64,000 nucleotides of DNA from Gorillibacterium timonense (GTDB taxonomy: Bacteria > Bacillota > Bacilli > Paenibacillales > NBRC-103111): positions 186,001 through 250,000 of the forward strand of contig NZ_LN881722.1 in NCBI RefSeq assembly GCF_001457415.1, in the 5' to 3' direction. How positions within the stretch are numbered: the first letter of the stretch is position 1; the number at the start of each line of letters is the position of its first letter. The notes under the pieces were generated by a model. The model had not been told where the DNA came from and did not search any database. It saw only the letters and a program-made list of their open reading frames with translations. Positions 26,383 through 35,900 of this stretch are shown piece by piece. The position numbers were made by a program, and so were the translations under genes.

Positions 26383-27357
26383 TTAGGAGCTCGTGGACAA
26401 GCCGCCATCCACGTGGAGCACCTGTCCGGTGACAAAGCGGGAATCGTCCGAGGCGAGGTAGACATAGGTCGGCGCCAGCTCGAAGGGCTGGCCGGCGCGG
26501 CCGAGAGGAGTATCGGTGCCGAAGATGGCGATTGCATCGGAGGAGAAGCTGGCTGGAATGATCGGGGTCCAGATGGGGCCGGGAGCGACCGCATTTACGC
26601 GGATCCCCTTCTTGGCAAGGTTCTTGGAAAGCGCCCGGGTGAAGCCGACGACTGCTCCTTTCGAAGAGGTGTAGTCGATTAGGAGCGGATTCCCAATATA
26701 AGTAACCGCGGATGCCGTGCCGATAATAGAGCTTCCGGCTTTCAGATGCGGCAGGGCAGCGCGAGTAATATAGAAATGAGAATAGATATTCACCTTGTAC
26801 GTATCGTCGAACTGCTCGTCGGTGATGTCCGTCAAGCTGTTCTGCTGGAATTGAATGCCCACGTTATTGACGAGGATATCCAGACGGCCGAAGGTGGCGA
26901 CGGTGTGCTCGACCAAAGCGGCACAGAGGCGTTTGTCACGGACATCTCCAGGCATGAGAAGGCAGTTCCGCCCCAGTTCCTCCACGCGGCGTTTGATCGC
27001 GATGGCATCCTCGTGCTCATCGAGATAGGAAATGGCGACATCCGCTCCTTCCTTGGCGAAGGCGATGGCCGTTGCTCCGCCGATCCCGCTGTCGCCGCCT
27101 GTGATCAGAGCCGTTTTACCCGCCAGCTTCCCGCTGCCCTTGTATTGCGGGTTTTCCATGATGGGCTTCGGGACCATAACCCTGCTCACGCCGGGCTGGT
27201 GAAGCTGACGCTGCTCGGGGAAGCTGAGCGGAATCTCTTCAAACTCGGTGATTCTCCCGTAGTAGGGGTACAGCGGATAAGGGGCTGTCTGCTTGCGCTC
27301 CTCAAACTGCTTCTGCAGATCGGCGATCTGGGCCGGGAGCTGCTGTTCGGGTTTCAT
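26383..27357 (-). CDS. Short-chain dehydrogenase/reductase (long YhdF/YhxC-like type)
   Basis: A 324-residue oxidoreductase. Residues ~75-324 are a classical SDR: cofactor motif [12 protein letters not shown], and the catalytic Ser plus YTSSK pair, ending with [12 protein letters not shown]. The ~75-residue N-terminal extension ([20 protein letters not shown]...[12 protein letters not shown]) marks the YhdF/YhxC group, which is often stress-related in Bacilli. The substrate is unknown. Ribosome binding site GAAGGAGG. Monocistronic with its own terminator. Confidence 0.92.
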   Translation of the reverse strand: MKPEQQLPAQIADLQKQFEERKQTAPYPLYPYYGRITEFEEIPLSFPEQRQLHQPGVSRVMVPKPIMENPQYKGSGKLAGKTALITGGDSGIGGATAIAFAKEGADVAISYLDEHEDAIAIKRRVEELGRNCLLMPGDVRDKRLCAALVEHTVATFGRLDILVNNVGIQFQQNSLTDITDEQFDDTYKVNIYSHFYITRAALPHLKAGSSIIGTASAVTYIGNPLLIDYTSSKGAVVGFTRALSKNLAKKGIRVNAVAPGPIWTPIIPASFSSDAIAIFGTDTPLGRAGQPFELAPTYVYLASDDSRFVTGQVLHVDGGLSTSS

Positions 27358-27538
27358 GGCCTTCCTCCTTCACCTTCACTCCTATAGCTCTATGTAAGCA
27401 CGGATGGGTTGGTGCCTAGTTGATTGATACCGAGTTCTATCATGCGGAAGTGAATCGGTGCTTGCTTGTATCCGACGGCAGTCGCACTCCGCAAATGCCC
27501 GCATACGCTGGTAGGAAAGCCGCGAAGGAGGATACAGC

Positions 27539-27709
27539 ATGAAAGTGGAATTCAGCCGGGAAGTGCGGAGGCTGCTGGAGAATCATTCATCGGCAACCGT
27601 CGATATGCGGTACGATTTAAATCCGTACACCTGGACCATGCCGGTTTTGGGTCCGCGGCCGCCTTTTTATACGAATCCCATTTACGAGTGGAGATACCCG
27701 GTGATTTAA
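27539..27709 (+). CDS. Small conserved-looking protein, 56 residues, unknown
   Basis: A short gene with an excellent ribosome binding site (AAGGAGG 7 bases before the ATG). The product begins MKVEFSREVRRLLENH and then turns aromatic and proline-rich (PYTWTMPVLGPRPPFY ... WRYPVI). No signal peptide or membrane segment. GC-rich codon usage fits the neighbourhood. I do not recognise a family. The ribosome binding site and lack of a competing gene are the main support. Confidence 0.55.
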   Translation: MKVEFSREVRRLLENHSSATVDMRYDLNPYTWTMPVLGPRPPFYTNPIYEWRYPVI

Positions 27710-27724
27710 TCGAACAGAAACGAA

Positions 27725-27763
27725 GAAGCCTCCTTCTCCGCTGAATGGCGGGTGGGAGGCTTC
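27725..27763. terminator. Hairpin between the small gene and the flavodiiron gene
   Basis: GAAGCCTCC (27725-27733) pairs with GGAGGCTTC (27755-27763). The minus side continues TTCGTTTC, so it may end the flavodiiron transcript; T runs are weak on both sides. Confidence 0.5.
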
Positions 27764-27842
27764 AACATTCGAGAATAGATGGCCTTGATACAAGAAGCTA
27801 TCAGGATCTGCCAGGCCAGAAGTGCGGGAAGAGCTCTTCCGC

Positions 27843-29087
27843 CTATACAGCGGATTCAGCGGTGGCAACCGGGAAGCCTGTGCCAGGATTCACAAGCTCG
27901 CGCGCAAAGCTTCGGCCATAGTGATAGGCCTCGGATAGTTCGTCCTCGCTCGGCTTGAACACGGTTCGCAGGCTCGGCACGCTCTTGAACCGGAGCTGGG
28001 CGAGCCGCGCTTCGATATTCTTGATCGCTTCTCCGCTCCAGCCGTAGGAGCCAAAGACGCCGGCAAGCTTCTTGCCGTGGACGATCGGATTTAACTGCGT
28101 GAGGAGATTCCAAATGGGCGGAAGCGTATCCGCGTTGATCGTCGGCGAACCGAAGAGCAGACCGTCTGCCCAATAAATTTTATCGAGCACCTCGGTCAGC
28201 TCACAGGCGGTCAGATCGAATAGGACGGCTTCGATCTCGCCGCTGCCCTCTTCTTCGACGCCGCGCTTGATCTCCTGGGCCATCATCTCCGTGTAGCCGT
28301 ATACGGAAACATAGGGGATAACGACGCTGCGCAGGGTGTTAGGATTCGTCTCCACCGACCATTCCTTGCACAAGCCGACGATCTCCAGAGGATTCTGATC
28401 CAGCACCGGTCCGTGTCCGTTGCAGATAACATCGATCGCCAAATGCTCAATCTTGCCGATCGCCGTTGCCATGCTCGATTTGAATGGTCCCATGATGCAG
28501 TCATAGTAATATTTTAAAGCCGAATAATAATCGTCTCGGTTCGCGATCTTGGACAGCAGGACATCGTCGAAGGCATAATGCGCCCCGAAGGAATCGCAGG
28601 TGAAGAGGATACGGTCCTCCTGCAGGTAGGTGTACATCGAATCCGGCCAATGCAGAAGGGGAGCGGGAATGAAGGAGAGCGTCTTGCCGCCGAGCTCAAG
28701 AGTGCTTTTGGCGTTTACGGGCATGGAGTTGAATTCGCGATTGGTGATTTCCTTCAAGTACTTGAGTGCTACCGGAGAGCCGACGACGGTCACGTTCGGA
28801 ATGTAGTCCAGCAGTTTTTCGAGCGACCCAGCATGATCGGGCTCCGTGTGATCGACGATGACGTAATTGATCTTGGCGAGGTCGATCGTCTCTTGCAGCT
28901 TGGCCAAATATTCGTCCCAGAATTTCACCTTGACGGTCTCGATGAGCGCCGTCTTCTCCGTGCCTTCCACGAGATAAGAATTATAGGAAGTGCCGAATTC
29001 GGTAACCATGATGATGTCGAATACCCGGATGTCGTGATCCTGCACCCCGAGCCATTTGACGCCCGGTTTGATGTCCAGTACATTCAT
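27843..29087 (-). CDS. Flavodiiron protein (FprA-type A flavoprotein)
   Basis: A 414-residue cytosolic enzyme that reduces oxygen to water or nitric oxide to nitrous oxide. ATG at 29087 is preferred: AAAGGAG is 7 bases upstream, whereas the ATG two codons earlier touches the site. The N-terminal metallo-beta-lactamase-like half has diiron ligands in HTEPDHAGS (His80, Glu82, Asp84, His85), HWPD, CDSFGAH and NGHGPV. The C-terminal half (~255-405) is a flavodoxin-like FMN domain (VYGYTEMMAQ; GSPTINADTLPP). No rubredoxin or flavin reductase domain is fused and none is adjacent, so the electron donor is elsewhere. An extended -10 (TGGTATAAT, minus strand 29133-29125) lies ~40 bases upstream. Confidence 0.93.
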   Translation of the reverse strand: MNVLDIKPGVKWLGVQDHDIRVFDIIMVTEFGTSYNSYLVEGTEKTALIETVKVKFWDEYLAKLQETIDLAKINYVIVDHTEPDHAGSLEKLLDYIPNVTVVGSPVALKYLKEITNREFNSMPVNAKSTLELGGKTLSFIPAPLLHWPDSMYTYLQEDRILFTCDSFGAHYAFDDVLLSKIANRDDYYSALKYYYDCIMGPFKSSMATAIGKIEHLAIDVICNGHGPVLDQNPLEIVGLCKEWSVETNPNTLRSVVIPYVSVYGYTEMMAQEIKRGVEEEGSGEIEAVLFDLTACELTEVLDKIYWADGLLFGSPTINADTLPPIWNLLTQLNPIVHGKKLAGVFGSYGWSGEAIKNIEARLAQLRFKSVPSLRTVFKPSEDELSEAYHYGRSFARELVNPGTGFPVATAESAV

Positions 29088-29306
29088 AGCCATTCTCCTT
29101 TTTTTGTCTCATGCATATGGCCAAATTATACCATGTACGAGCATCCCGGCATGTCCGGTTTTCGTCAATTTATTGAATGCGTGCGTTGTTCGAAGCGGGA
29201 GCGGGGCAGGCTTATGAACCGATACGGCTCACAATCCCCAATATATGGTATGATAACTTGGTCGGTAACGATTACTAGTGGTCCAAATGATCGGGGAGGT
29301 CTGGAA

Positions 29307-30422
29307 ATGATAGATAAAGCCTATTATCTTTCCCTTTGTGAAGATGCTCAGACGAATATGGATTTCTATAGATCAGAGGCGGAAAAACAGGTATCCAATT
29401 GGGAATATGCCAGCAATAAGAGGTATGATGTAACGCCTTATTTTTTTGAGCGTAATCATGAATCTCGGGGGCGTGTAAGCAAAAAGGAAACATCAACGGC
29501 TTATGGGTTAGATGCAGATGGGCAAATATGGGTAACAAAGTGTGATTATCTTAGAGACTCCATCGGTTGCTACAGTCGAAATGAGCGTCAATTCGTGAAT
29601 CGTCTCTATCGAAATGGCGAAATTGATTCAATTGAAGAGGTCGTATTTGAAGAGGGGGTTCCTGTTCGTTATATCCAATTTATTGTGAGAAATGGAAGGA
29701 CACTCGAATCTTCCTGGCACTTTGAAGAGTATTATGAATACAAAAACAATAGACTTGCACGAATTAGACGAGGCGAGTATGGGTCTCATGGACGAGGGGG
29801 TAGTCAATACCAGTATGAGTTGACCTACACGGATAGCGGCAAATTGTCACAAATAAAAGATGATAGGAACCAGATCATCTATTTGGATATTTCAAAATCT
29901 CAAGCTTCTGCATTAAGAGAGGAAGTAAGAACGGGACTACTGAATGAATCTCGAAAAATACTTCAAAAAATAGGGAAGCAAGCGGGAGAAGAGAGATTTT
30001 GCTTCTTAGGAATCTATCTCCATGATGAACCATTTGGTGTATACGACCCGATCTTCCATCCCGCATTAGAAAGAATCCGATTGGAGCAGCTAAAAGAAAA
30101 CAGCAGCTTGGAATATATTTGGTGCACGGGAGAGCATCCTGTGACCTATCAGGAAACGATAGAAGATAAGGGAGTTCGCGATCAGTTCGAACGCCTCGTT
30201 CAATACTGGGAAATGAAAAATAGTTGGTGGAAAGAATCCAAGAAGCTATGGCAGGAAGTTGCTATGGAACTTAATCAAGAGGACTGGAGCGATTATAGCG
30301 CGCTGACTGAAGATTTTGTCTTATACATTGAGGAAGAAGGAATGAAAGTAAAGGATTTAGCAAAGAGCATTCCTCAAGAGAAGCTAAACATTCTCCGTTC
30401 TCAGGGTCTATTAAACAACTAA
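29307..30422 (+). CDS. Unknown protein, 371 residues, AT-rich orphan gene
   Basis: The start at ATG 29307 follows GGGGAGGT; the open frame upstream is antisense to the flavodiiron gene. The cytosolic, charged protein has no signal or membrane segment. Residues ~95-200 show beta-rich, YD/RHS-like wording (NRLYRNGEIDSIEEVVFEEGVPVRYIQF; YYEYKNNRLARIRRGEY; YELTYTDSGKLSQIKD), and residues ~210-371 are helical. The beta part resembles the repeats of wall/toxin-type YD proteins, but no toxin or immunity domain is recognised. Codon use is clearly more AT-rich than in both neighbours, suggesting transfer. Confidence 0.75.
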   Translation: MIDKAYYLSLCEDAQTNMDFYRSEAEKQVSNWEYASNKRYDVTPYFFERNHESRGRVSKKETSTAYGLDADGQIWVTKCDYLRDSIGCYSRNERQFVNRLYRNGEIDSIEEVVFEEGVPVRYIQFIVRNGRTLESSWHFEEYYEYKNNRLARIRRGEYGSHGRGGSQYQYELTYTDSGKLSQIKDDRNQIIYLDISKSQASALREEVRTGLLNESRKILQKIGKQAGEERFCFLGIYLHDEPFGVYDPIFHPALERIRLEQLKENSSLEYIWCTGEHPVTYQETIEDKGVRDQFERLVQYWEMKNSWWKESKKLWQEVAMELNQEDWSDYSALTEDFVLYIEEEGMKVKDLAKSIPQEKLNILRSQGLLNN

Positions 30423-30764
30423 CGCACCCAAAGACGTTATGAGCATGAAGATCGATAGGCATCATGCCGAGTATTATAGGTGGGCAATCATTGTGAGGGG
30501 TGGCATTTCGTGAAGCACTATCACCAGTGAGCACGGTAATTCTTCTTTATTATATCGGGTACTGCAAATCAGAGGATGCCATCGAATTTTTGGTGATTTC
30601 TCAACCGACCAGTAAAGGGGATCGGGTATTGGTCGATTAAGCTCATGCAAAACATTCGTTCAATCGTGACCGATGGGCATGGGCGCAGCGCACAAGAATG
30701 ACGATCCCCTCCGCCGTTTTGGCAAAAGGGGCCAGCCGTCCTGCCATCCGATCAGGAGGATGGA
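30423..30764. other. Intergenic region with nothing recognised
   Basis: About 340 bases after the orphan gene. No gene, clear terminator or repeat was seen. Confidence 0.4.
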
Positions 30765-30914
30765 ATGAAAATGCGGTCATTAAGGCTGCTGGCGAAGGGC
30801 TCCGAATTTCTGCTAAAATTCAAGGTAGAAAAGACAGGTTCCTCCACGCAAGAAGGACGTAGCAACCTGCATAAGAAGAGAATCGCTGAACGCTCAAGGA
30901 GGGGCTGTTGTTGA
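30765..30914 (+). CDS. Possible 49-codon leader ORF overlapping the transporter start
   Basis: ATG at 30765 has AGGAGG 5 bases upstream. The product is short and basic (MKMRSLRLLAKGSEFLLKFK...). Its TGA (30912-30914) overlaps the TTG start region of the transporter, an arrangement that could couple translation. No family is known and it may be spurious. Confidence 0.3.
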   Translation: MKMRSLRLLAKGSEFLLKFKVEKTGSSTQEGRSNLHKKRIAERSRRGCC

Positions 30915-32779
30915 ATGGATCGATGTGGATTACATTAGCTACGCTCGTCGTGGCCTCCGCCTTGTTCATCTCCGGTAAGCTGCGTTCCGATCTGGTGGCC
31001 ATCGGCGCCCTGCTCGTGCTCATGCTGATGGATATCTTGACACCTGCCGAAGCGCTTGCCGGCTTTTCGAATTCGGTGGTCATCATGATGGTCGGGCTGT
31101 TCGTGGTGGGCGGAGGCATCTTTCAGACCGGCCTCGCCAAGCTGGCGAGCGGCAAGCTCTTGCAGCTCGCCGGCAAGAACGAAACCAAACTGCTCATCAT
31201 GGTCATGCTGGTGACGGCGGCGATCGGCGCCTTCGTCAGCAACACCGGCACTGTCGCGGTCATGCTGCCGATTGTCGTCAACCTGGCGCTCAGCGCGGAT
31301 ACGACTCCAGGGCGGCTGCTCATGCCGCTCGCATTTGCGAGCAGCCTGGGCGGGATGCTGACCTCTATCGGAACGCCGCCCAACCTGGTCATTCAGGATG
31401 CGCTGCAAAGCGGCGGGTACGGCAAGCTGAGCTTCTTCTCCTTCGCGCCGACCGGGCTCGTGTGCCTGACGACGGGCGTGCTCGCCATGCTGGTGCTGCG
31501 CCGGTTTCTCCCGAAGGAAGAAGGGGCAGGCAAAACCCGGCGCAACGGACGCTCGCCGATGGAGCTCGCGCGCAAATACCGGTTCGCGCAAAATCTGTTT
31601 CGCGTTCAGGTGCGCTCCGGCTCGCCTCTGCTGCGGAGGACGCTCCTCGAGCTGGAGATCCCCTCCCGCTTCGAGCTGACCATCATCGAGATCCGCCGGA
31701 AGATATCGGCCAAGAATCAGCTCTTCAAGACGATCAATCAGGAGATTGCCGGACCGGGCACGGTGATTGAAGAGGATGACATTTTGTACGTTCACGGTTC
31801 TTATGAGCATGCCGAGGAATTCGCCGAGCAGTATGGGCTTGCGCTGCTGGATAACCAGGCGCTCGAAGAGAAGCCTTCGCCAGAGGCGGAGCATTACGCC
31901 ACGAGTGACATTGGCATCGCGGAGGTCATGCTCGCGCCGGGATCGCGGCTCATCGGCCGGATGGTCAAGGATTCCGGCTTCCGGGAGAAATATCGGCTGA
32001 ATGTGCTCGGCATCCAGCGCAAGGAGAACTATCTGTTGCATAACCTCAAGGAAGAGAAGATGCGCTTCGGAGACGCTCTTCTCGTGCAGGGAACCTGGCA
32101 GGATATTTCGCTCTTGGCCTCTTCTGATCCAGAGGTGGTTGTTGTCGGACAACCTCTGGAGGAATCCCGTAAAATGACGATGGATAACAAAGCGCCTATC
32201 GCTGCAGGAATTTTGCTCCTGCTGATCCTGCTCCTCGTCACGGAGCTGATCCCGCCCGTCGCGGCGGTCATGGTATCCGCCGTCCTCATGGTTGCGCTCG
32301 GCTGCGTTCGGAACATGGAAGAAGCGTACCGCACGATCAACTGGGAGAGCATCGTGCTGATCGCCGCCATGATCCCGATGTCGACCGCGATAGAGAAGAC
32401 CGGGGCGGCGGAGCTGTTGTCTCGCGGTTTGGTGGACTCCCTCGGGACCTTCGGGCCGTTCGCGCTGCTCGCCGGGATCTATGCGACAACATCGGTGCTC
32501 ACCATGTTCATCAGCAACACCGCCTGCGCCGTTCTGCTCGCACCGATCGCGCTGAGCGCCGCTGTTCAGTTTGGGGCAAGCCCGTATCCTTATCTCTTCG
32601 CGGTGGCGATCGGGGCGAGCATGTGCTTCGCTTCTCCGTTCTCGACGCCGCCTAATGCCCTCGTCATGTCGGCCGGGCGTTACAAGTTCAGCCATTACTT
32701 GAAGGTCGGATTGCCCTTGCAAATTGTCATGGGGATCGTCATGGTGGTTGTGCTGCCTCTGATTTACCCATTTCACTGA
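30911..32779 (+). CDS. SLC13/DASS-type anion symporter with two internal TrkA-C domains
   Basis: A membrane transporter of about 622 residues. TTG at 30911 (or the TTG one codon earlier) fits AAGGAGGGG at 30896-30904. The two halves of membrane helices each carry a hairpin motif (SNTGTVAVMLPI with SIGTPPNL; SNTACAVLLAPIA with FSTPPNALV), the signature of divalent anion:Na+ symporters and CitM/ArsB-like permeases. Between them (~215-415) two TrkA-C-like (RCK_C) domains form a cytosolic regulatory unit. Such four-part proteins move dicarboxylates, sulfate or similar anions; the ligand is not readable. A convergent terminator follows. Confidence 0.9.
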   Translation: MNGSMWITLATLVVASALFISGKLRSDLVAIGALLVLMLMDILTPAEALAGFSNSVVIMMVGLFVVGGGIFQTGLAKLASGKLLQLAGKNETKLLIMVMLVTAAIGAFVSNTGTVAVMLPIVVNLALSADTTPGRLLMPLAFASSLGGMLTSIGTPPNLVIQDALQSGGYGKLSFFSFAPTGLVCLTTGVLAMLVLRRFLPKEEGAGKTRRNGRSPMELARKYRFAQNLFRVQVRSGSPLLRRTLLELEIPSRFELTIIEIRRKISAKNQLFKTINQEIAGPGTVIEEDDILYVHGSYEHAEEFAEQYGLALLDNQALEEKPSPEAEHYATSDIGIAEVMLAPGSRLIGRMVKDSGFREKYRLNVLGIQRKENYLLHNLKEEKMRFGDALLVQGTWQDISLLASSDPEVVVVGQPLEESRKMTMDNKAPIAAGILLLLILLLVTELIPPVAAVMVSAVLMVALGCVRNMEEAYRTINWESIVLIAAMIPMSTAIEKTGAAELLSRGLVDSLGTFGPFALLAGIYATTSVLTMFISNTACAVLLAPIALSAAVQFGASPYPYLFAVAIGASMCFASPFSTPPNALVMSAGRYKFSHYLKVGLPLQIVMGIVMVVVLPLIYPFH

Positions 32780-32847
32780 TAGAGGACGGAAGAATCCACC
32801 GCGGCAGCGGTGCAATACCGGCAAACCAGAAACAGAACAAGAACAAG

Positions 32848-32891
32848 AAAAAGGACCCCGACTCCACTTGATGTGGAGCCCGGGGTCCTTT
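32848..32891. terminator. Strong bidirectional terminator
   Basis: AAAGGACCCC (32850-32859) pairs with GGGGTCCTTT (32882-32891), and ACTCCAC with GTGGAG inside. A/T runs on both sides serve the transporter (plus) and the surface nucleotidase (minus). Confidence 0.9.
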
Positions 32892-32923
32892 CCTTATAAG
32901 CATAGCTCAGATGAAGATTGAGA

Positions 32924-35900
32924 TTAGTTCACTTTCTTGAAGCGATCTTCGATCTTGGCGGTGATGCTGGAGTTCGCGAACTTCTCTTTGACATAGTCGA
33001 TCGTGGCGTCCAAGTCAACCGGACCAGCAATGCGGTTCGTGCCCTTGATCAGGGTGACGTAGCCGTCGCCGCCCGTTGCCATGAAGTCGTTGACGACCAT
33101 GGTGTAGGTGGCATTGTCATCGATCGGCGTTCCGTCTGCTTTCTTGATCTCCAGAACCTTTTGGCCGTACGGCTTGCTGTCGTCGTAGGTGTAGGTGAAG
33201 CCGGAGATTTGGCCGATCTTGGCCGAGGTGCCGGCCCATTGTTCGTTCAGCACGGCGCGGATTTGGGCGCCGGTCAGCGTCATCTTGATCAGCACGTTGC
33301 CGAACGGTTGGATCGAGAACATGTTGCCGTAGGTGACGTTGCCTTGCGGCAGGTCGTTGCGGATCCCGCCCGAGTTCATGAAGGCGAAGTCGGCTTTCAT
33401 GATATCGCGCATGCCGTCGGCAATCAAGTTACCCATGGCATTCTCACCGCTCTTGCTCACTTCGCGGGTGATAGCGGCATCAGCCTTACCAACCGGAGCG
33501 TTCATGACCGGTGCGTTCTTATCGGTGTAATCTTTGATCATCTTGGTGATTTCAGCATCCGGCGTGATCGCTTCCTGCTTCACGTCGACAACGTCAGCCT
33601 TGATGCTGTCGATGTCGTGGGTGGCGCGGTTGATCACCAGATCAACATCGGAGAATGCCGTTCCGTAGGAGTAAGCTTCAATGACGAGCTTGCCGTCGAT
33701 CATCGTGTTGATCTTGCCATGGTTGTGACCGGCGAAGATCACGTCCACATCATCGTCAACGGCTTTGGCGAGGTCAACGACTTCGCCGGTCGGAGCGGTG
33801 GCGCTGCCTTCGAACGGATCGTGGGCAAGGACGACGATGGCGTGAATGCCTTGAGCGTGAAGCTCATCCACGGCTTTGTTGACTGCCGTCGCTTGATCGG
33901 TGAAGGTTACACCCTTCAGGCCGGCCGGAGCAACGATGGAAGGCGTGATGTTCGTGATGAGACCGATGAAACCGATCTTCACGCCGCCAACTTCCTTCAC
34001 GATATACGGATCGAGCATCGGCTTGCCGTCGAGCAGTACGTTGGCTGCAATGTACGGGAAGTTTGCACCAGCGAAATCAACGCCGGTCTTCGGGTTCTTG
34101 CCGCCGTAGATCAAGCGGAGAGCTTCCTGCGGTCCTTTGTCGAATTCATGGTTGCCAAGGGTTCCGAGATCGAAGCCGAGGCGGTTCAGGAAGTCGATGG
34201 TCGGTTCGTCCTGCAGCAGGGCGGATACCGGAGCGCTGGCGCCTACGGCGTCACCGACGTGGAGCAGGAGGGTATTCGGGTTCTCAGCTTCATACTTCTT
34301 CAGGTAAGCGGCGAGGTAATCAGCGCCTCCGAGCGTGGAGGTGACTTTGCCGGCCGAATCCTTCACGACCTTCTTGTAGTCAAGCTGGCCGTGGAAGTCG
34401 TTGATGGCGAGCAGTTGAACATTGATGTCCGTGATCAACGTGTAGATAACCTTGGCGGCTTCCGCACGAGTCGAGTTGTTCTTCGGATAGAAGTAGTTCT
34501 TCGTGTCGCCCTTCATGAGCCCGCGGTCATAGACCAGGCTGATGGAGTCTTTGGCCCATGCGCTGATGGACTTACCGTCAACGTAAGAGGTCGTCGTGGT
34601 CGACTTGAGCTCTTCTGCTGCGCGAACATCGAGAGCGTTTTTGGCCATGACAGCCATTTCTTCACGGGTGATCGGCAGGTTCGGAGCGAATTTGTCGGCG
34701 CTCACGCCCTTGACCAGTTCATTCTCATAAGCGGCGGCGATGGCGCTAGCGTACCAGCTGTTCGCAGCAACGTCCTTGAAGGGAGCTGCAGCAGTTGCCG
34801 TCAGGCCAAGAGCACGGACGAGCAGGCTAGCGAATTCAGCGCGGGTAACGGAAGCCTCCGGGCTAAAGGTGCCTGCCGGAGTTCCGGTGACGATTTCTTT
34901 TTCCGCCAAGGCTTGGATCGAATCATGAGCCCAGTGGGTCTTGGCAACGTCCGGGAATTCGGCAGCAGGTTCCGGAGTCGGAAGAACTTCCTTGGTCAGG
35001 TCGATCGTGTAGATACCGAAGCCTTTGTCATCCGTCTTGCCGGTGTACTTGATGTTGTCGGTTTCCTTGGCATACTTCTCGGCAGCCGGAGCCGACGTGA
35101 AGGTGACGTTCAAGTTCGAGCCCTTGATCGGGGCGATCGACCAGTTGTTGTCAGCCGTCGGGTTGATTTCTTTGTGAGTGGAGATGTAATCCATCAGGAT
35201 CTGACGATTTTCATCCGGCGAGTCGATGATGATCTTGCTCGTCTTCACGCCGGGGAAGTTGCCGCCTCCGCTTGCGCGGTAGTTATTCGTGGCAACGACG
35301 AAATCCTGGTTCGGATCAACGGCTTTGCCCTTGTATTTCAGGTTTACAATCCGGCTGGAGGAAGCGTCGTTCACGGTTCCGTCCGCTTTGTATTTAGCCG
35401 GCTTGGTAACATCCACCTGGTACGTTACTCCGTCGATGACGTCGAAGTTATACACCGGGAAGGAAGCGTTAAGAAGCGGTTGTTCGTCGGTCTTGGCCGG
35501 GTCGATCTGGTTGAACTTGCCGGCAGACATTTCCAGCCATTCCTTGATGACCGAGCCCTTGACGAGCATAGCCTTCAGGGTGTTGTCGTAGAGGTACAGG
35601 TCGCCTGCGCTCTTGATGGCGAGCGGGCCTTTCGCGATTTCGGTATATTCTTCAGGGCCGTTGCGTCCCGCCTTGAAGGGAGCGCCGACCGAGAGAACCG
35701 GCAGGCTTGCGTATTGGGGCAGGTTCTTTTTGATGTAGGAAGCCACATAGTCTTTTTGAGCGGCGGTGACGATCTGTACGGAAGGATCATCCTGCACCAG
35801 CGCAAAGTAGCTGTGGATCGGGGCGGTCGTCGTGCCGATCGGGCTGTTCACGTAGTTGAGCGTACCTTCGTGATCGGCCTTCAGCAGCTTGACCATGGCT

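Noticed and set aside
30935..32824. Minus-strand open frame of 629 codons antisense to the SLC13-type transporter
   Set aside because: The product is dominated by Arg, His and Gln without fold-like patterning; the plus strand codes an obvious transporter.
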